Positions 10,480-21,372 are shown, counted from the first letter of the stretch. The stretch is 64,000 nt of DNA from Chthonobacter rhizosphaerae (GCF_013839525.1 NZ_JACDIS010000011.1:62001-126000), one strand, 5' to 3'. Program-made: numbers and translations. Notes: a model not told the origin generated them from the sequence alone.

Positions 10480-11432
10480 CGGGCCTCCAGCACGTGGACG
10501 GCGGCGGCGAGATCCTCAAGGGCGGTCCCGACCGACTTGAACAGGGTGATCTCGCCGTCGTCCGCCCGGCCGCCATGGCGGCCGGCGCAGAGGTCGAACA
10601 GGTCCGCCCGGATGGCGGCGTCCGTGAGCACGCCGTCGCGGAGCGGCTGGACGATGTCGCCGGCCTCGTGGCAGGCGCCGGCGCGCGTGTCTACGAACAC
10701 CGACGACCGGACGACGGCCGTGTCGTCGGCCTCGCGCATGGTGGGCGTGAAGCCGCCGACCAGGTCCACATGCGTCCCGGGCCGCAGACGGGCGCCGCGG
10801 ACGAGCGGCGTCTCCGAAAGAGTCGCGGCGCTGACGATGTCGGCCGCCCCCACCGCGTCGTCGATGTCGTCGGCGATGTGGACGGCGACCGTCCGGTCGC
10901 GGAGGACGGCAGGGATGCCGGCCGCGAACGCCTCCGCCTTGGCGCGGTCGCGGGCCCAGACGGTGACGGTGTCGATGGGCCGGACCGCCGCATGGGCGGC
11001 GACCAGATGGGGCGCCATGGCGCCGGCGCCGATCATCAGGAGATGGCGGGCGTCGCGGCGGGCGAGATAGTCCGCCGCCAGGGCCGAGGCCGCGGCGGTG
11101 CGCCGGACGGTGATCTCCTTGCCGTCGAGCACCGCCAGGGGCTCGCCCGTGTCGCCGGCCATCAGCACGTAGACGCCGTTCACGGCGGGCAGGCCGCGCC
11201 GGCCGTTGTCCGGGAAGACGGACACGAGCTTGGTGCCGATATAGCCACCCCTGCCCTCCCGGTGCCAGGCGGGCATGAGGAGAAGCGTCGCGGCGGCGTC
11301 CGCGCCGCGGTCGATGGTGTGGTGGTGCCGGAGCGGGGTCTCGATCCGGCTCCGGAAGGCCGCCCGCAAGGTGTCGACGAGAGCGTCGGGCGGCAGGGCC
11401 GCCGCGACCTCGGCGGCCGTGTAGATCCGCAT
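10476..11432 (-). CDS. ornithine cyclodeaminase / mu-crystallin family protein
   Basis: A 318-residue NAD(P)-dependent enzyme of the OCD/mu-crystallin family. The Rossmann motif is LMIGAGAMAPHLVAAH. Family segments include YIGTKLVSVFPDN, GLPAVNGVYVLMAGDTGEPLAVLDG, ITVRRTAAASALAADYLA and VDLVGGFTPTMREAD. Members include ornithine cyclodeaminase, alanine dehydrogenase, ketimine reductase and opine enzymes, so the exact substrate cannot be read from the sequence. It lies between lapA-like and hydrolase genes on the minus strand. Confidence 0.85.
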   Translation of the reverse strand: MRIYTAAEVAAALPPDALVDTLRAAFRSRIETPLRHHHTIDRGADAAATLLLMPAWHREGRGGYIGTKLVSVFPDNGRRGLPAVNGVYVLMAGDTGEPLAVLDGKEITVRRTAAASALAADYLARRDARHLLMIGAGAMAPHLVAAHAAVRPIDTVTVWARDRAKAEAFAAGIPAVLRDRTVAVHIADDIDDAVGAADIVSAATLSETPLVRGARLRPGTHVDLVGGFTPTMREADDTAVVRSSVFVDTRAGACHEAGDIVQPLRDGVLTDAAIRADLFDLCAGRHGGRADDGEITLFKSVGTALEDLAAAVHVLEAR

Positions 11433-11439
11433 CGGCGTG

Positions 11440-11784
11440 TCAGGCCGCGCGGCGGCTTGGCGCCGGCAGGCCCGGGCCGGCGGGCGCGGTCTGCTCGCGC
11501 AGGCGCTCCGCCTCGCCCTTCCAGCGTCTCGCCTCGCGGCGGTTCTGGCGGGCGGCGCGGCGGAACCGGCCCTGGCGCGCCCACACGGCCATGCCGCCGA
11601 GGAGCACGCCGACCATGAGGGTCACGAAGAAGATGACGTAGAGCGACACCGTGACGGTCATGTAGGGCGTCTGCGGCGTGAACGGGTCGAGGATGATGGT
11701 CACCGGCTGGTTGTTGACCAGCGCCAGCGCGATCACGACCAGCGCGATGGGCGCCCCGATGAGGAGGAAGACCAGGGTTCGCAC
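11440..11784 (-). CDS. LapA-type (DUF1049) inner membrane protein
   Basis: A 114-residue protein with two predicted membrane helices (about residues 5-22 and 45-68) separated by a short loop (VNNQPVTIILDPF), then a charged Arg-rich cytoplasmic tail with coiled-coil character. The VNNQ-xVTI pattern is typical of LapA/DUF1049 proteins, which in enterobacteria work with LapB in control of lipopolysaccharide assembly. It lies downstream of ihfB, as in many alphaproteobacteria. Confidence 0.85.
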   Translation of the reverse strand: MRTLVFLLIGAPIALVVIALALVNNQPVTIILDPFTPQTPYMTVTVSLYVIFFVTLMVGVLLGGMAVWARQGRFRRAARQNRREARRWKGEAERLREQTAPAGPGLPAPSRRAA

Positions 11785-11932
11785 GAGACGACACGTCCTT
11801 TCGGCTGGGCCGGGGCCATGGCCGGCCCCGGGCGGTGTACGGAAACAGGGCTTCGCCGGGCGGGGTTCCGCCGGCTCCGCCGGTCAGCAGGCTTGGCCCG
11901 TCGGCATCTCCGCCGGACCGAAGGCTCCGCCT

Positions 11933-12220
11933 TCAGCCGGCCTCGCCGTTCAGGCGTTCGCGCATTTCCTTCCCCGTCTTGAAGAACGGCACGGACTTTT
12001 CGTCAACCTCGACCTTTTCGCCGGTGCGCGGGTTGCGCCCCACGCGCGCCGGCCGGCTCTTGACCGAGAAGGCCCCGAAGCCGCGCAACTCCACCCGGTC
12101 GCCGTTGGCCAGGGCCTCGACGATCTTGTCCAGGATGGTGTTGACGATGTTCTCCACGTCCCGCTGATAGAGATGCGGGTTCCGCGCCGCGATGCGGCTC
12201 ACTAGCTCAGACTTGATCAT
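11933..12220 (-). CDS. ihfB: integration host factor subunit beta
   Basis: A 95-residue DNA-bending protein of the HU/IHF family. It begins [15 protein letters not shown] and contains [29 protein letters not shown], the DNA-arm region with the RNPRTG motif. The beta subunit is favoured over HU by the [10 protein letters not shown] form and by its place near rpsA and sppA. The start at 12220 is chosen by homology; the open frame continues upstream. The partner ihfA is not in the window. Confidence 0.95.
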   Translation of the reverse strand: MIKSELVSRIAARNPHLYQRDVENIVNTILDKIVEALANGDRVELRGFGAFSVKSRPARVGRNPRTGEKVEVDEKSVPFFKTGKEMRERLNGEAG

Positions 12221-12366
12221 CCGCCCCCTCGCCCTGTCCGGAGTCTCGCCCACTGGCCGGGCTCGTCGGTGGACGAGCACCCGGCGGTCGCCTCCATGCG
12301 CTCGACCGGCGGCGCCATGCACCCCGATGACAAGGCGCGGCGGCCGACCGGGCGCCGGGGGAATTG

Positions 12367-13320
12367 TTATTGAACGTCCGATAGTTGAGGTTGCCAAACC
12401 GAGACGAGGCCGTCAAGCGGCGGAACCGAGGGCAGGATCGACGCCGGCAGCCCGAGCGCCCGGGCGGCCGAGGCCAGAGCCTGCCCGCCGAAGCCGGCGA
12501 TGTCGAACTCGCGCTCGGGCCTCCAGTCGACCACCGGCAGGTCGCGGGGCACGCCGCGGGCCTTTTCCAGCCAGTCGATCGCCTCGTCCTCGCTGCCGAT
12601 CGCGTCCACGAGCTTCAGGTCCATGGCCTGGCGGCCGGTGTAGACGGAGCCGTCGGAGAGCCGGAGAGCGACCGCCCGGTCGAGCTTGCGCCGCTCGGCC
12701 ACGATGTCGACGAACCACTGGTAGGTGTCGTCCACCATGCGGGCGATCATCTCGCGCGCGCCGGGCGTCTCGACGGCCTCGAAGGGCGATGGTTCGGCCT
12801 TGAGGGGCCCGGACTTCACGCTGCGGACGGTCACCCCGAGGCTGTCGAGGAGACCCGCGACGTTGCCATACTGGAAGAGCACGCCGATGGACCCGGTGAT
12901 GGACGTGCGCTGGGCGACGATGTGGTCCGCCGCGATCGCCGTCATGTAGCCGGCGGAGGCCGCGAGCGTGCCGAGCGTCGCCACGGTCGGCTTCCGGTCG
13001 GCGAGAGCCCTCAGGGCCGTGTAGAGCCCCTCCCCTCCCGTGGTGGACCCGCCGGGGCTGTCGATCGCCACGACCACGCCGCGGACCCGCTCGCTCTCGC
13101 CGATCTCCTCGATCATCTTGAGGACGTCCCGGTCGGCCAGGATGACGCCGCTGACCGTGATCCGGGCGATATGCGGGACGCCGGACCGCGGCCCGGACCA
13201 GGCCATCAGGCCGGCCACCCCGACGGCGAGAGCCGCCACCAGGAAGGCGGCCGCCCGCCAGAAGGCGATCTTGCGCTGGGCGCGGCGGCGGTCGACGACG
13301 ACATCGGCATCAAGAGACAT
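12367..13320 (-). CDS. sppA: signal peptide peptidase SppA, short form (S49)
   Basis: A 317-residue S49 serine protease anchored by one N-terminal membrane helix (about residues 20-41). The likely catalytic serine is S122 in LAASAGYM and the general base lysine is K169 in [21 protein letters not shown] near residue 88 is the conserved turn. It degrades signal peptides and possibly other membrane-released peptides. It lies between rpsA and ihfB on the same strand. The start at 13320 gives the normal length for the short form. Confidence 0.93.
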   Translation of the reverse strand: MSLDADVVVDRRRAQRKIAFWRAAAFLVAALAVGVAGLMAWSGPRSGVPHIARITVSGVILADRDVLKMIEEIGESERVRGVVVAIDSPGGSTTGGEGLYTALRALADRKPTVATLGTLAASAGYMTAIAADHIVAQRTSITGSIGVLFQYGNVAGLLDSLGVTVRSVKSGPLKAEPSPFEAVETPGAREMIARMVDDTYQWFVDIVAERRKLDRAVALRLSDGSVYTGRQAMDLKLVDAIGSEDEAIDWLEKARGVPRDLPVVDWRPEREFDIAGFGGQALASAARALGLPASILPSVPPLDGLVSVWQPQLSDVQ

Positions 13321-13470
13321 GGCGGGACAGGCTCCACTCGCTGTCCGGCGGGTATACACCGGCGAGGCGGGGGCGGGCCAGCGGGCAGGACGCGGCGGAT
13401 TACGGCTGAGGGGCGAAGTAATTCCGCCGGTGCGGATTGTATTCCTGAGCAGCCGACGGGCGTCGACCTG

Positions 13471-13503
13471 AAAATCAAAAGGGCGCCGCACGAAGCGACG
13501 CCC
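13471..13503 (-). terminator. intrinsic terminator of the candidate sRNA
   Basis: Read on the minus strand, GGGCG pairs with CGCCC, with an inner CGC-loop-GCG stem, followed by TTTTGATTTT. The stem spans 13481-13503 and the T-rich tail 13471-13480. It has no adjoining protein gene ending and lies 151 bp before the sppA start, so it ends an independent short transcript. Confidence 0.75.
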
Positions 13504-13597
13504 TACTTGATGCCGCTCTTCGAAGAAGAGTACAGCATGGCCAGCTTCGACGAGGAAGCCAGTCTTAGCCCCCTGACCCGAGTGCGGGTGGGGTACT
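13472..13597 (-). ncRNA. candidate small regulatory RNA (about 125 nt)
   Basis: A sigma-70 type promoter (TTGACG, 17 bp, GATACT) lies at 13602-13630 and an intrinsic terminator at 13471-13503, both on the minus strand and about 100-120 bp apart. Between them no coding frame of credible character exists. The RNA would begin near 13594-13597 and contain several short hairpins (for example an AGAAGAG/CTCTTC type at about 13516-13530). The family is not recognised. The 5' end and function are inference; transcription itself is well supported by the paired signals. Confidence 0.65.
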
Positions 13598-13601
13598 GGC
13601 G

Positions 13602-13630
13602 AGTATCCATCCAGCCCCCACCCGCGTCAA
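13602..13630 (-). promoter_or_regulatory. sigma-70 promoter of the candidate sRNA
   Basis: On the minus strand TTGACG (13625-13630), a 17-bp spacer and GATACT (13602-13607) closely match the -35 and -10 consensus. The same DNA also holds a 10-bp inverted repeat (GCGGGTGGGG at 13584-13593 with CCCCACCCGC at 13616-13625) that overlaps the spacer and start site, suggesting operator control. Confidence 0.7.
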
Positions 13631-14159
13631 GTATGAATGCTCAGGCAACTCTGTCAGTCCGCGCAAACAGGTCCGCATTATGCTTTCGTCATGAAAACCC
13701 GATCGCATCCAGGATGCGACTGAGCCCGATCGCCGGCCCGCCGAAACCGGCGGACGACGACAAAGAAAACGAACCAATAAAATCCGGAGAAACCGTTCGG
13801 ATCTTGCGACGACGTCGCCCGATCCCGCGTAATCTCCGTCTCGACTTCAAGCCCCAGGTAATGTCCGGATGGCCCGTCGCCGTCGTTGATGAGATAAATA
13901 AAACATAAAATTGGCTCTTTGCTCAATCGGTTCGGCGCGATACGTCCCGGGTCTCTTTCGTTAAGATGAACGGTTATGATTAACGTGACGCCGGCCATCG
14001 CGAATACGGCGGATCGCGGCGCAGCATGCTGCCGTGGCGGTTCTGTCCCGGCGCAAGCCCGCGCACGACGAAACGCCGGCCGGTGGGGGGTCGGGAGGCG
14101 ATCGAGGGAGTTGGTCCTCGGCGGCCGGCCCTGAAGCGGCGCGCCCCGGCGCGGGACAC
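13631..14159. other. intergenic stretch upstream of the sRNA, no gene recognised
   Basis: This part of the sppA-rpsA interval has no convincing gene. It holds a near-palindrome TCGCATCC-A-GGATGCGA (13703-13719), a second dyad CCGCCG-AAAC-CGGCGG (13738-13753), and an AT-rich patch around 13890-13990. On the minus strand TTGAGC, 17 bp, TTTTAT in that patch is a weak promoter candidate. An open minus-strand frame runs across it, but it lacks a good start and ribosome binding site. Confidence 0.4.
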
Positions 14160-14186
14160 AAAAAAAGGGCCCGCCGAAGCGGGCCC
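14160..14186 (-). terminator. intrinsic terminator after rpsA
   Basis: On the minus strand GGGCCCGC, TTCG, GCGGGCCC forms a perfect 8-bp stem with a stable UUCG-type tetraloop (14167-14186), followed by seven T residues (14160-14166). It lies about 50 bp after the rpsA stop. Confidence 0.9.
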
Positions 14187-14236
14187 CTTCACGATCGGAA
14201 GCGGAGGTCCGGCGAGCCTCGCGGGCTCGCCAGGTC

Positions 14237-15937
14237 TCACTCCTCGCCGCCCTCCTGACGGGCCTTGAGGGCCGCGCCGAGGATGTCGCCAAGCGAGGCG
14301 CCCGAGTCGGACGAACCGAACTGGGCCACGGCCTCCTTCTCCTCGGCGATCTCGAGCGCCTTGATGGAGAGGCCGACCTTGCGGGTCTTGCGGTCGAACT
14401 GGGTCACGCGGGCGTCGATCTTCTCGCCGACGGCGAAGCGCTCCGGGCGCTGCTCCGACCGCTCGCGGGACAGATCGGCACGACGGATGAAGGCCGTGAT
14501 GTCGGTGTCGACGATCTTGACCTCGAGACCGGCGTCCTTGACCTCGATCACCTCGGTGGTGACCACCGCGTTGCGACGCAGGTCGCCGGCGGTCTCCAGC
14601 GGGTCGTTGCCCAGCTGCTTCATGCCGAGGCTGATGCGCTCCTTCTCGACGTCCACGTCGAGAACGACGGCCTTGACCATGTCGCCCTTCTGGAACTCCT
14701 CGATGACCTGCTCGCCCGGACGGTTCCAGTCCAGGTCGGACAGGTGGACCATGCCGTCCACGTCGCCGTCGAGGCCGATGAAGAGGCCGAACTCGGTCTT
14801 GTTCTTGACCTCGCCCTCGACCACGGACCCGGACGGGTGCTTCTCCAGGAAGGCCTCCCACGGGTTCTGCAGGGTCTGCTTGAGGCCGAGCGAGATGCGG
14901 CGCTTGACCGGATCCACCTCGAGCACCATCACGTCCACCTCCTGGGAGGTGGAGACGATCTTGCCCGGATGGACGTTCTTCTTGGTCCAGGACATCTCCG
15001 AGACGTGGATCAGGCCCTCGATCCCCGGCTCCAGCTCCACGAAGGCGCCGTAGTCGGTGATGTTGGTGACCCGGCCGTGGAACTTGACGCCCACCGGGTA
15101 CTTGGCCTCGATGCCGTCCCACGGATCCGCCTCGAGCTGCTTCATGCCGAGCGAGATGCGGTGGGTCTCCTGGTTGACGCGGATGATCTGCACCTTGACC
15201 TGCTGGCCGATGGACAGCACTTCGGTCGGGTGGTTGATGCGCCGCCAGGCGATGTCGGTCACGTGCAGCAGGCCGTCGATGCCGCCGAGGTCCACGAACG
15301 CACCGTAGTCGGTGATGTTCTTGACCACGCCCTCGACCACCTGACCCTCTTCCAGGCTCTGGACGAGCTCGGAGCGCTGTTCGGCGCGGGTCTCTTCCAG
15401 GACGACGCGGCGCGACACGACGATGTTGCCGCGGCGCTTGTCCATCTTGAGGATCTGGAACGGCTGCGGGGTGTGCATCAAGGGGCCGACGTCGCGCACC
15501 GGGCGGATGTCCACCTGGGAGCGCGGCAGGAAGGCGGTGGCGCCATCGAGATCGACGGTGAAGCCGCCCTTGACCTGGTTGAAGATGTGGCCGACGACCT
15601 TCTCGTTCTTCTCGAAGGCGACTTCGAGACGAACCCAGCTCTCCTCGCGGCGAGCCTTGTCACGGCTGAGGACGGCCTCGCCGAGCGCATTCTCGACGCG
15701 CTCCAGGTAGACCTCGACCTCGTCGCCGATCTTCAGTTCGCCGTCGCGGGCGCGGGCGCCGAATTCCTTCAGCGGAACGCGGCCTTCCACCTTGAGGCCC
15801 ACGTCGATGACCGCGAGGTCCTTCTCGATGCCGACGACGGTGCCCTTGACGACGGCACCCTCGATGACGTCCGAGGCGGTCAGGCTCTCGGCGAGAAGGG
15901 CGGCGAAATCCTCACGGGTTGGGTTCTGCAGTGCCAT
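14237..15937 (-). CDS. rpsA: 30S ribosomal protein S1
   Basis: A 566-residue protein made of six S1 RNA-binding domains, matching the usual length. The repeated cores DYGAFVDLGGIDGLLHVTD, DYGAFVELEPGIEGLIHVSE and EFGLFIGLDGDVDGMVHLSD are visible in the middle domains. The protein helps mRNA binding and unwinding on the 30S subunit. The start at 15937 (MALQNPTREDFAALL) is set by homology. It is downstream of cmk on the same strand, the widespread cmk-rpsA order, followed by a strong terminator; ihfB is two genes further on. Confidence 0.97.
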   Translation of the reverse strand: MALQNPTREDFAALLAESLTASDVIEGAVVKGTVVGIEKDLAVIDVGLKVEGRVPLKEFGARARDGELKIGDEVEVYLERVENALGEAVLSRDKARREESWVRLEVAFEKNEKVVGHIFNQVKGGFTVDLDGATAFLPRSQVDIRPVRDVGPLMHTPQPFQILKMDKRRGNIVVSRRVVLEETRAEQRSELVQSLEEGQVVEGVVKNITDYGAFVDLGGIDGLLHVTDIAWRRINHPTEVLSIGQQVKVQIIRVNQETHRISLGMKQLEADPWDGIEAKYPVGVKFHGRVTNITDYGAFVELEPGIEGLIHVSEMSWTKKNVHPGKIVSTSQEVDVMVLEVDPVKRRISLGLKQTLQNPWEAFLEKHPSGSVVEGEVKNKTEFGLFIGLDGDVDGMVHLSDLDWNRPGEQVIEEFQKGDMVKAVVLDVDVEKERISLGMKQLGNDPLETAGDLRRNAVVTTEVIEVKDAGLEVKIVDTDITAFIRRADLSRERSEQRPERFAVGEKIDARVTQFDRKTRKVGLSIKALEIAEEKEAVAQFGSSDSGASLGDILGAALKARQEGGEE

Positions 15938-16208
15938 TGAAACTCCTGGTGCCGGAAGACCGGCTCGCGTCGGCGGGGCAAGCGTTGCGACGGGTCTCGC
16001 CTGTGCGGCTCCGGACGGATCCGGACGGCCCACCGGGATGCGATGGGTGCCGACGCAGTTCGCCGAACGGGGCGAAACCAAAATGGAAAGCCGCACCGGC
16101 GGCCGGAAAGCCGCCCGTGAAGCGCGCGTGGTATAGATCATCCCCTCATCGGTGGCAAGCCGCAGGTCGCGCTCGGCGGGCCGGTCGCCGGACAGACGGA
16201 TCGTCCTT

Positions 16209-16323
16209 GGAGCATTCTCCGATCAAGTTGCACGACTTGATCGCCGAGAGATTGCTCCAGCTTTTTGATCTGGAGCGATTTCTTGTCGACCTGACGAGTC
16301 CGTCAGGTCGGAAAGCGCTCCAG
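16209..16323. repeat. mosaic palindromic intergenic element (RIME/MITE-like)
   Basis: A 115-bp AT-richer block between cmk and rpsA made of three stem-loops: GATCAAGT/ACTTGATC (16221-16242), GCTCCAG/CTGGAGC (16254-16276) and GACCTGACG/CGTCAGGTC (16288-16309). Its ends form an imperfect terminal inverted repeat (GGAGCATTCTCCGA against GGAGCGCTTTCCGA read inward, 11 of 14 identical). Such mosaics are dispersed in Hyphomicrobiales genomes. Only one copy is in this window, so dispersal is inferred. Confidence 0.65.
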
Positions 16324-16344
16324 GACAGGCGGCCCGGACCGAGG

Positions 16345-18440
<2,096 letters not shown>

Positions 18441-18528
18441 GGATTGCCGGTCGCTCTAGCACAGGGCCGGCGCGCCGTCATCCGCGGGCGGCGCGCGGAC
18501 CCGGCGCGGGCCCGCCACCAATTCGTCT

Positions 18529-18557
18529 TTGACAGGGTGTCGGGGAGCGTCTATGTC
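18529..18557 (+). promoter_or_regulatory. sigma-70 promoter of the FYDLN-acid gene
   Basis: TTGACA at 18529-18534, a 17-bp spacer, and TATGTC at 18552-18557. Initiation near 18564 leaves a leader of about 44 nt before the GTG at 18608. Confidence 0.75.
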
Positions 18558-18607
18558 CGATCCCCGAATCCCAGCCCTTCCCCCGTCTAATTCTTGAGGT
18601 CAAGCCC

Positions 18608-18985
18608 GTGGCGAAACCGGAACTTGGGACCAAGCGCCTCTGCCCGAGCTGCGGCGCCAAATACTACGACCTGAACCGCAGCCCCATCCTGTGCCCGCGC
18701 TGCGGCGCGCCCTTCGACCCGCATCTGATCGCCAAGGCGCGTCCGTCGGCCGCGGTCGCCGACGAGGATGCCGAGGACGAGGAAGAGGACATCGTCGAGG
18801 CGGGTCCGGAGTTCGTGTCCCTGGAGGACGCGGAGGACGCGGACGGCGACGACGTGCCCGACATCGAGGACGCGGAGATCGAGGACGACGCCGAAGTCGA
18901 CGACACCTTCCTGGAGGAGGACGAGGAAGACGAAGGCGACGTGTCCGACATCATCGGCGACGTGGAGGACGAGGAGGAGCGCTGA
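18608..18985 (+). CDS. FYDLN-acid domain protein (TIGR02300 family)
   Basis: A 125-residue protein starting at GTG 18608 after a GAGG box. It has an N-terminal zinc-ribbon-like CPSC...CPRC pair around YYDLN (residues 14-34), then a highly acidic tail rich in Asp and Glu (about residues 50-125). TIGR02300 proteins of unknown function have this architecture and sit beside aroA and a tRNA-Ala in many Hyphomicrobiales, as here. A strong terminator follows. Confidence 0.92.
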   Translation: MAKPELGTKRLCPSCGAKYYDLNRSPILCPRCGAPFDPHLIAKARPSAAVADEDAEDEEEDIVEAGPEFVSLEDAEDADGDDVPDIEDAEIEDDAEVDDTFLEEDEEDEGDVSDIIGDVEDEEER

Positions 18986-19044
18986 CCGCGCGCCGCCCGT
19001 CCGGGCGCTTCCTGGCCGTCAGGGCCATCGACGAATCCCCGCAA

Positions 19045-19073
19045 GAGCGCGAGCGACCCTCGCGCTCTTTTTT
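19045..19073 (+). terminator. intrinsic terminator after the FYDLN-acid gene
   Basis: GAGCGCGAG, CGACC, CTCGCGCTC (9-bp perfect stem, 19045-19067) followed by six T residues. Confidence 0.92.
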
Positions 19074-19214
19074 CTTGCGCCGGATCAGCATCGTGGCCCT
19101 GTCGAAACCCGGGGGAGCGCTGGCGGGCGCGGCCGGGCGGGAACCGGCGCCGCCGGGATTCCTGCCGTTTTCCGCCGGGCCCGGGGCCGATTGGGTCGAC
19201 GGCGAAAAAAGGAC

Positions 19215-19243
19215 TTGATCGGCGATCCGTTGCTTCGTATATC
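19215..19243 (+). promoter_or_regulatory. sigma-70 promoter of tRNA-Ala
   Basis: TTGATC at 19215-19220, a 17-bp spacer, and TATATC at 19238-19243, about 90 bp before the tRNA gene. The region between the FYDLN terminator and this promoter (19074-19214) shows nothing else. Confidence 0.65.
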
Positions 19244-19331
19244 CCGGCGCGTCGAGCCGGTACCCAAACCGGCGGCGCCGGAAACGGCGAGCGACGTTGA
19301 AGCCGATCCCTCGGGACCGGCGACCTCGAGT

Positions 19332-19407
<76 letters not shown>

Positions 19408-19748
19408 ACCTCCCTTCCGCACTGACGCCGCATCCGGCGAACGCACCCACCCGCGAAGGGGTCTCCGCCTTCAGAGCGTCTTTGGGCACGCTTCTGTCGT
19501 ACGACCACATGTCACCGGCCGTCCCTCGAGGGACGGAGCCGTACGTGATCGCCGCCCAAGTACCGTCCGCTCCGAGTGCGGGAGCGGCCAGAATCGGGAC
19601 AACGCCCCGATCGTCAGGTGAAAGCGGCTCCGGAAGCTGCCTGGGCACCGTCGGTTGGCACCGGGCGGTCGGGCGCGAGGGACAACGAACAACCGGTCCC
19701 GATCTGCATCCGTCGGATCAGGCCGGCCAATTGCTATGTAGGAATTGA
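19408..19748. other. intergenic region after tRNA-Ala with an 18-bp palindrome
   Basis: No gene is recognised in these 341 bp. A perfect palindrome CCGTCCCTCGAGGGACGG lies at 19519-19536, with CAC...GGC / GCC...GTG pairing possible outside it. There is no integrase gene and no second copy of the tRNA 3' end nearby, so an island attachment site is not supported. Confidence 0.45.
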
Positions 19749-21254
19749 ATGTTTAATGTCCCGGCAATCGCGCCCGGGGACATCATGAACGCACGCGTGG
19801 ATCTGGATCTGGCCCGGAACCCGGGTTTCGAACTCGCCCTGAAGGCGATCGTGCTTCTCGCCCTCTTCGGCGTCGCGGCGATCCTGATGTCCGTGCCGTT
19901 CGGCCAGATCGCCCTCAAGATCCCGCTGAACTACAACGAGGGCTACAACGCCTATCACACGGCCGCGGTTCTGGCCGGCACGCCGCTCTATCCGGATCTC
20001 GACGCGCTCGTCACCAACAACTACCCGCCGCTCTCCTATTACGCGATCGCCCTGGTGACGCTCGTGGTGGACGACCCGCTGGTCGCCGGGCGGGTGCTGT
20101 CCGCTCTCAGCCTCCTCGTCACCGCCGTCAATCTCGGCATCGTCACGCGGGCGCTGACGCGCAACGGCTACGTGGCCCTGGCGGCGCCCCTGGTGCTCCT
20201 GATCTACGCGGGCATGTGGTTCAACAACTACACGGCCATGAACGACCCGCAATGGTTCGGCCACGCGCTGCAGATGGGCGGTCTCGCCGTGCTGGTGACC
20301 GGCTCGACCCTGGTGCCGGGCGCCGGGCGGCTGGTGGTGGCGACCCTTCTGCTGTTCGCCGGCGGGCTCGTGAAGCACAACCTGGTGGTCATGCCGCTCG
20401 CGGTCGCGATCTGGCTCGCCATCCACGACCGGCGCGCGCTCCTCGTCTTCTGCCTCACCGGCGCGGCCGCGACGGTGGCGAGCCTGCTGGCGGGCTGGCT
20501 CGCCTACGGCCCCTCCGTGTTCCGCAGCGTGCTTCTGCACGCCCGCGTGTTCGATCCCGGCCTCATGAAGCGCATGATCGGCGAACTGGCGGAGGCGTTC
20601 GCGCCGTTCGGCATCGCCGTCGCCGTCCTGGCGGTCCTCCGGTGGCGCGATCCCGGGACACGGCTGATCCTCCTCGTCTACGCGGTCGGCCTCCTGGTGG
20701 GGGTGCCCGCCCTCGGCGGCGAAGGCGTCAACTTCAACGCCCTCTTCGACGTGGTTCTGGCCACCGCGGTGTCGCTGATGATGCTCTCGGTCGTGATGGG
20801 CGAGCACCTGGCCATGGCCGGATACGCGCCCGGGACGGCCCTCGCCCTCATGACGGCCCTCCTCTGCGCGCCGCTTCTGGCCGGCACCACGACCGCCAAC
20901 GGCGCCCACAACCACTGGCGCTGGGTGGGCGCGCGGGAAGCCCACTACGTGGACCTCATCGACAGCCTCGCCAGAACGGACGGGCCGGTCGCCTGCCACA
21001 TGCTGTCCATGTGCTTCTGGGCCGGCAAGCCTCTGGAGCTGGAGTTCTTCAACTACGGCCAGAAGCTGAAGACCGGCCGGGTGACGCCGGACCTGCTGAT
21101 GGAGCGGATCCGCACCCGCTACTACGGCCGCCTCCAGCTGCAGGACGACTTCTTCGACAAGAACCTGGTGCCCGAGGCGCTCGAGCAGGCGATCCTGGAG
21201 AACTACACCATCGAGCGGCGCTTCCCCTCGCTGGTCCTGGTGCCGAAGACCTGA
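19749..21254 (+). CDS. integral membrane glycosyltransferase-like protein (GT39/ArnT superfamily)
   Basis: A 501-residue protein with about ten hydrophobic helices and a soluble C-terminal part (from about residue 395). The first periplasmic loop has LNYNEGYNAYHTAA and NNYPPLSYY, the placement and character expected for the acidic catalytic loop of membrane glycosyltransferases using polyprenyl-phosphate sugars. The ATG at 19749 has an AGGA box 6 nt upstream; an in-frame ATG at 19785 is an alternative. It starts a run with UbiA, GT2, GtrA and FAD genes, suggesting transfer of a lipid-linked sugar. The exact family is not certain. Confidence 0.7.
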   Translation: MFNVPAIAPGDIMNARVDLDLARNPGFELALKAIVLLALFGVAAILMSVPFGQIALKIPLNYNEGYNAYHTAAVLAGTPLYPDLDALVTNNYPPLSYYAIALVTLVVDDPLVAGRVLSALSLLVTAVNLGIVTRALTRNGYVALAAPLVLLIYAGMWFNNYTAMNDPQWFGHALQMGGLAVLVTGSTLVPGAGRLVVATLLLFAGGLVKHNLVVMPLAVAIWLAIHDRRALLVFCLTGAAATVASLLAGWLAYGPSVFRSVLLHARVFDPGLMKRMIGELAEAFAPFGIAVAVLAVLRWRDPGTRLILLVYAVGLLVGVPALGGEGVNFNALFDVVLATAVSLMMLSVVMGEHLAMAGYAPGTALALMTALLCAPLLAGTTTANGAHNHWRWVGAREAHYVDLIDSLARTDGPVACHMLSMCFWAGKPLELEFFNYGQKLKTGRVTPDLLMERIRTRYYGRLQLQDDFFDKNLVPEALEQAILENYTIERRFPSLVLVPKT

Positions 21255-21340
21255 CGGCGACCGGCGACCCCAGCGGCCGACCCGGCGGTCCGGGGATGTC
21301 GGCGGCTTAACGGCGAATTCATGCCATCTGTTCTATGGAT

Positions 21341-21358
21341 TGTCGGACCCATCCGACA
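21341..21358. promoter_or_regulatory. inverted repeat before the HAD-UbiA gene
   Basis: TGTCGGA, CCCA, TCCGACA: a 7-bp perfect dyad ending 14 bp before the preferred ATG at 21373. It could hide or regulate the start region. Function is unknown. Confidence 0.35.
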
Positions 21359-21372
21359 GGACGACGATCCGC

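Noticed and set aside
13678-13920. A minus-strand frame with a hydrophobic stretch upstream of the sRNA
   Set aside because: There is no in-frame start near a ribosome binding site, and the frame runs on into the rpsA terminator; kept only as an open question.
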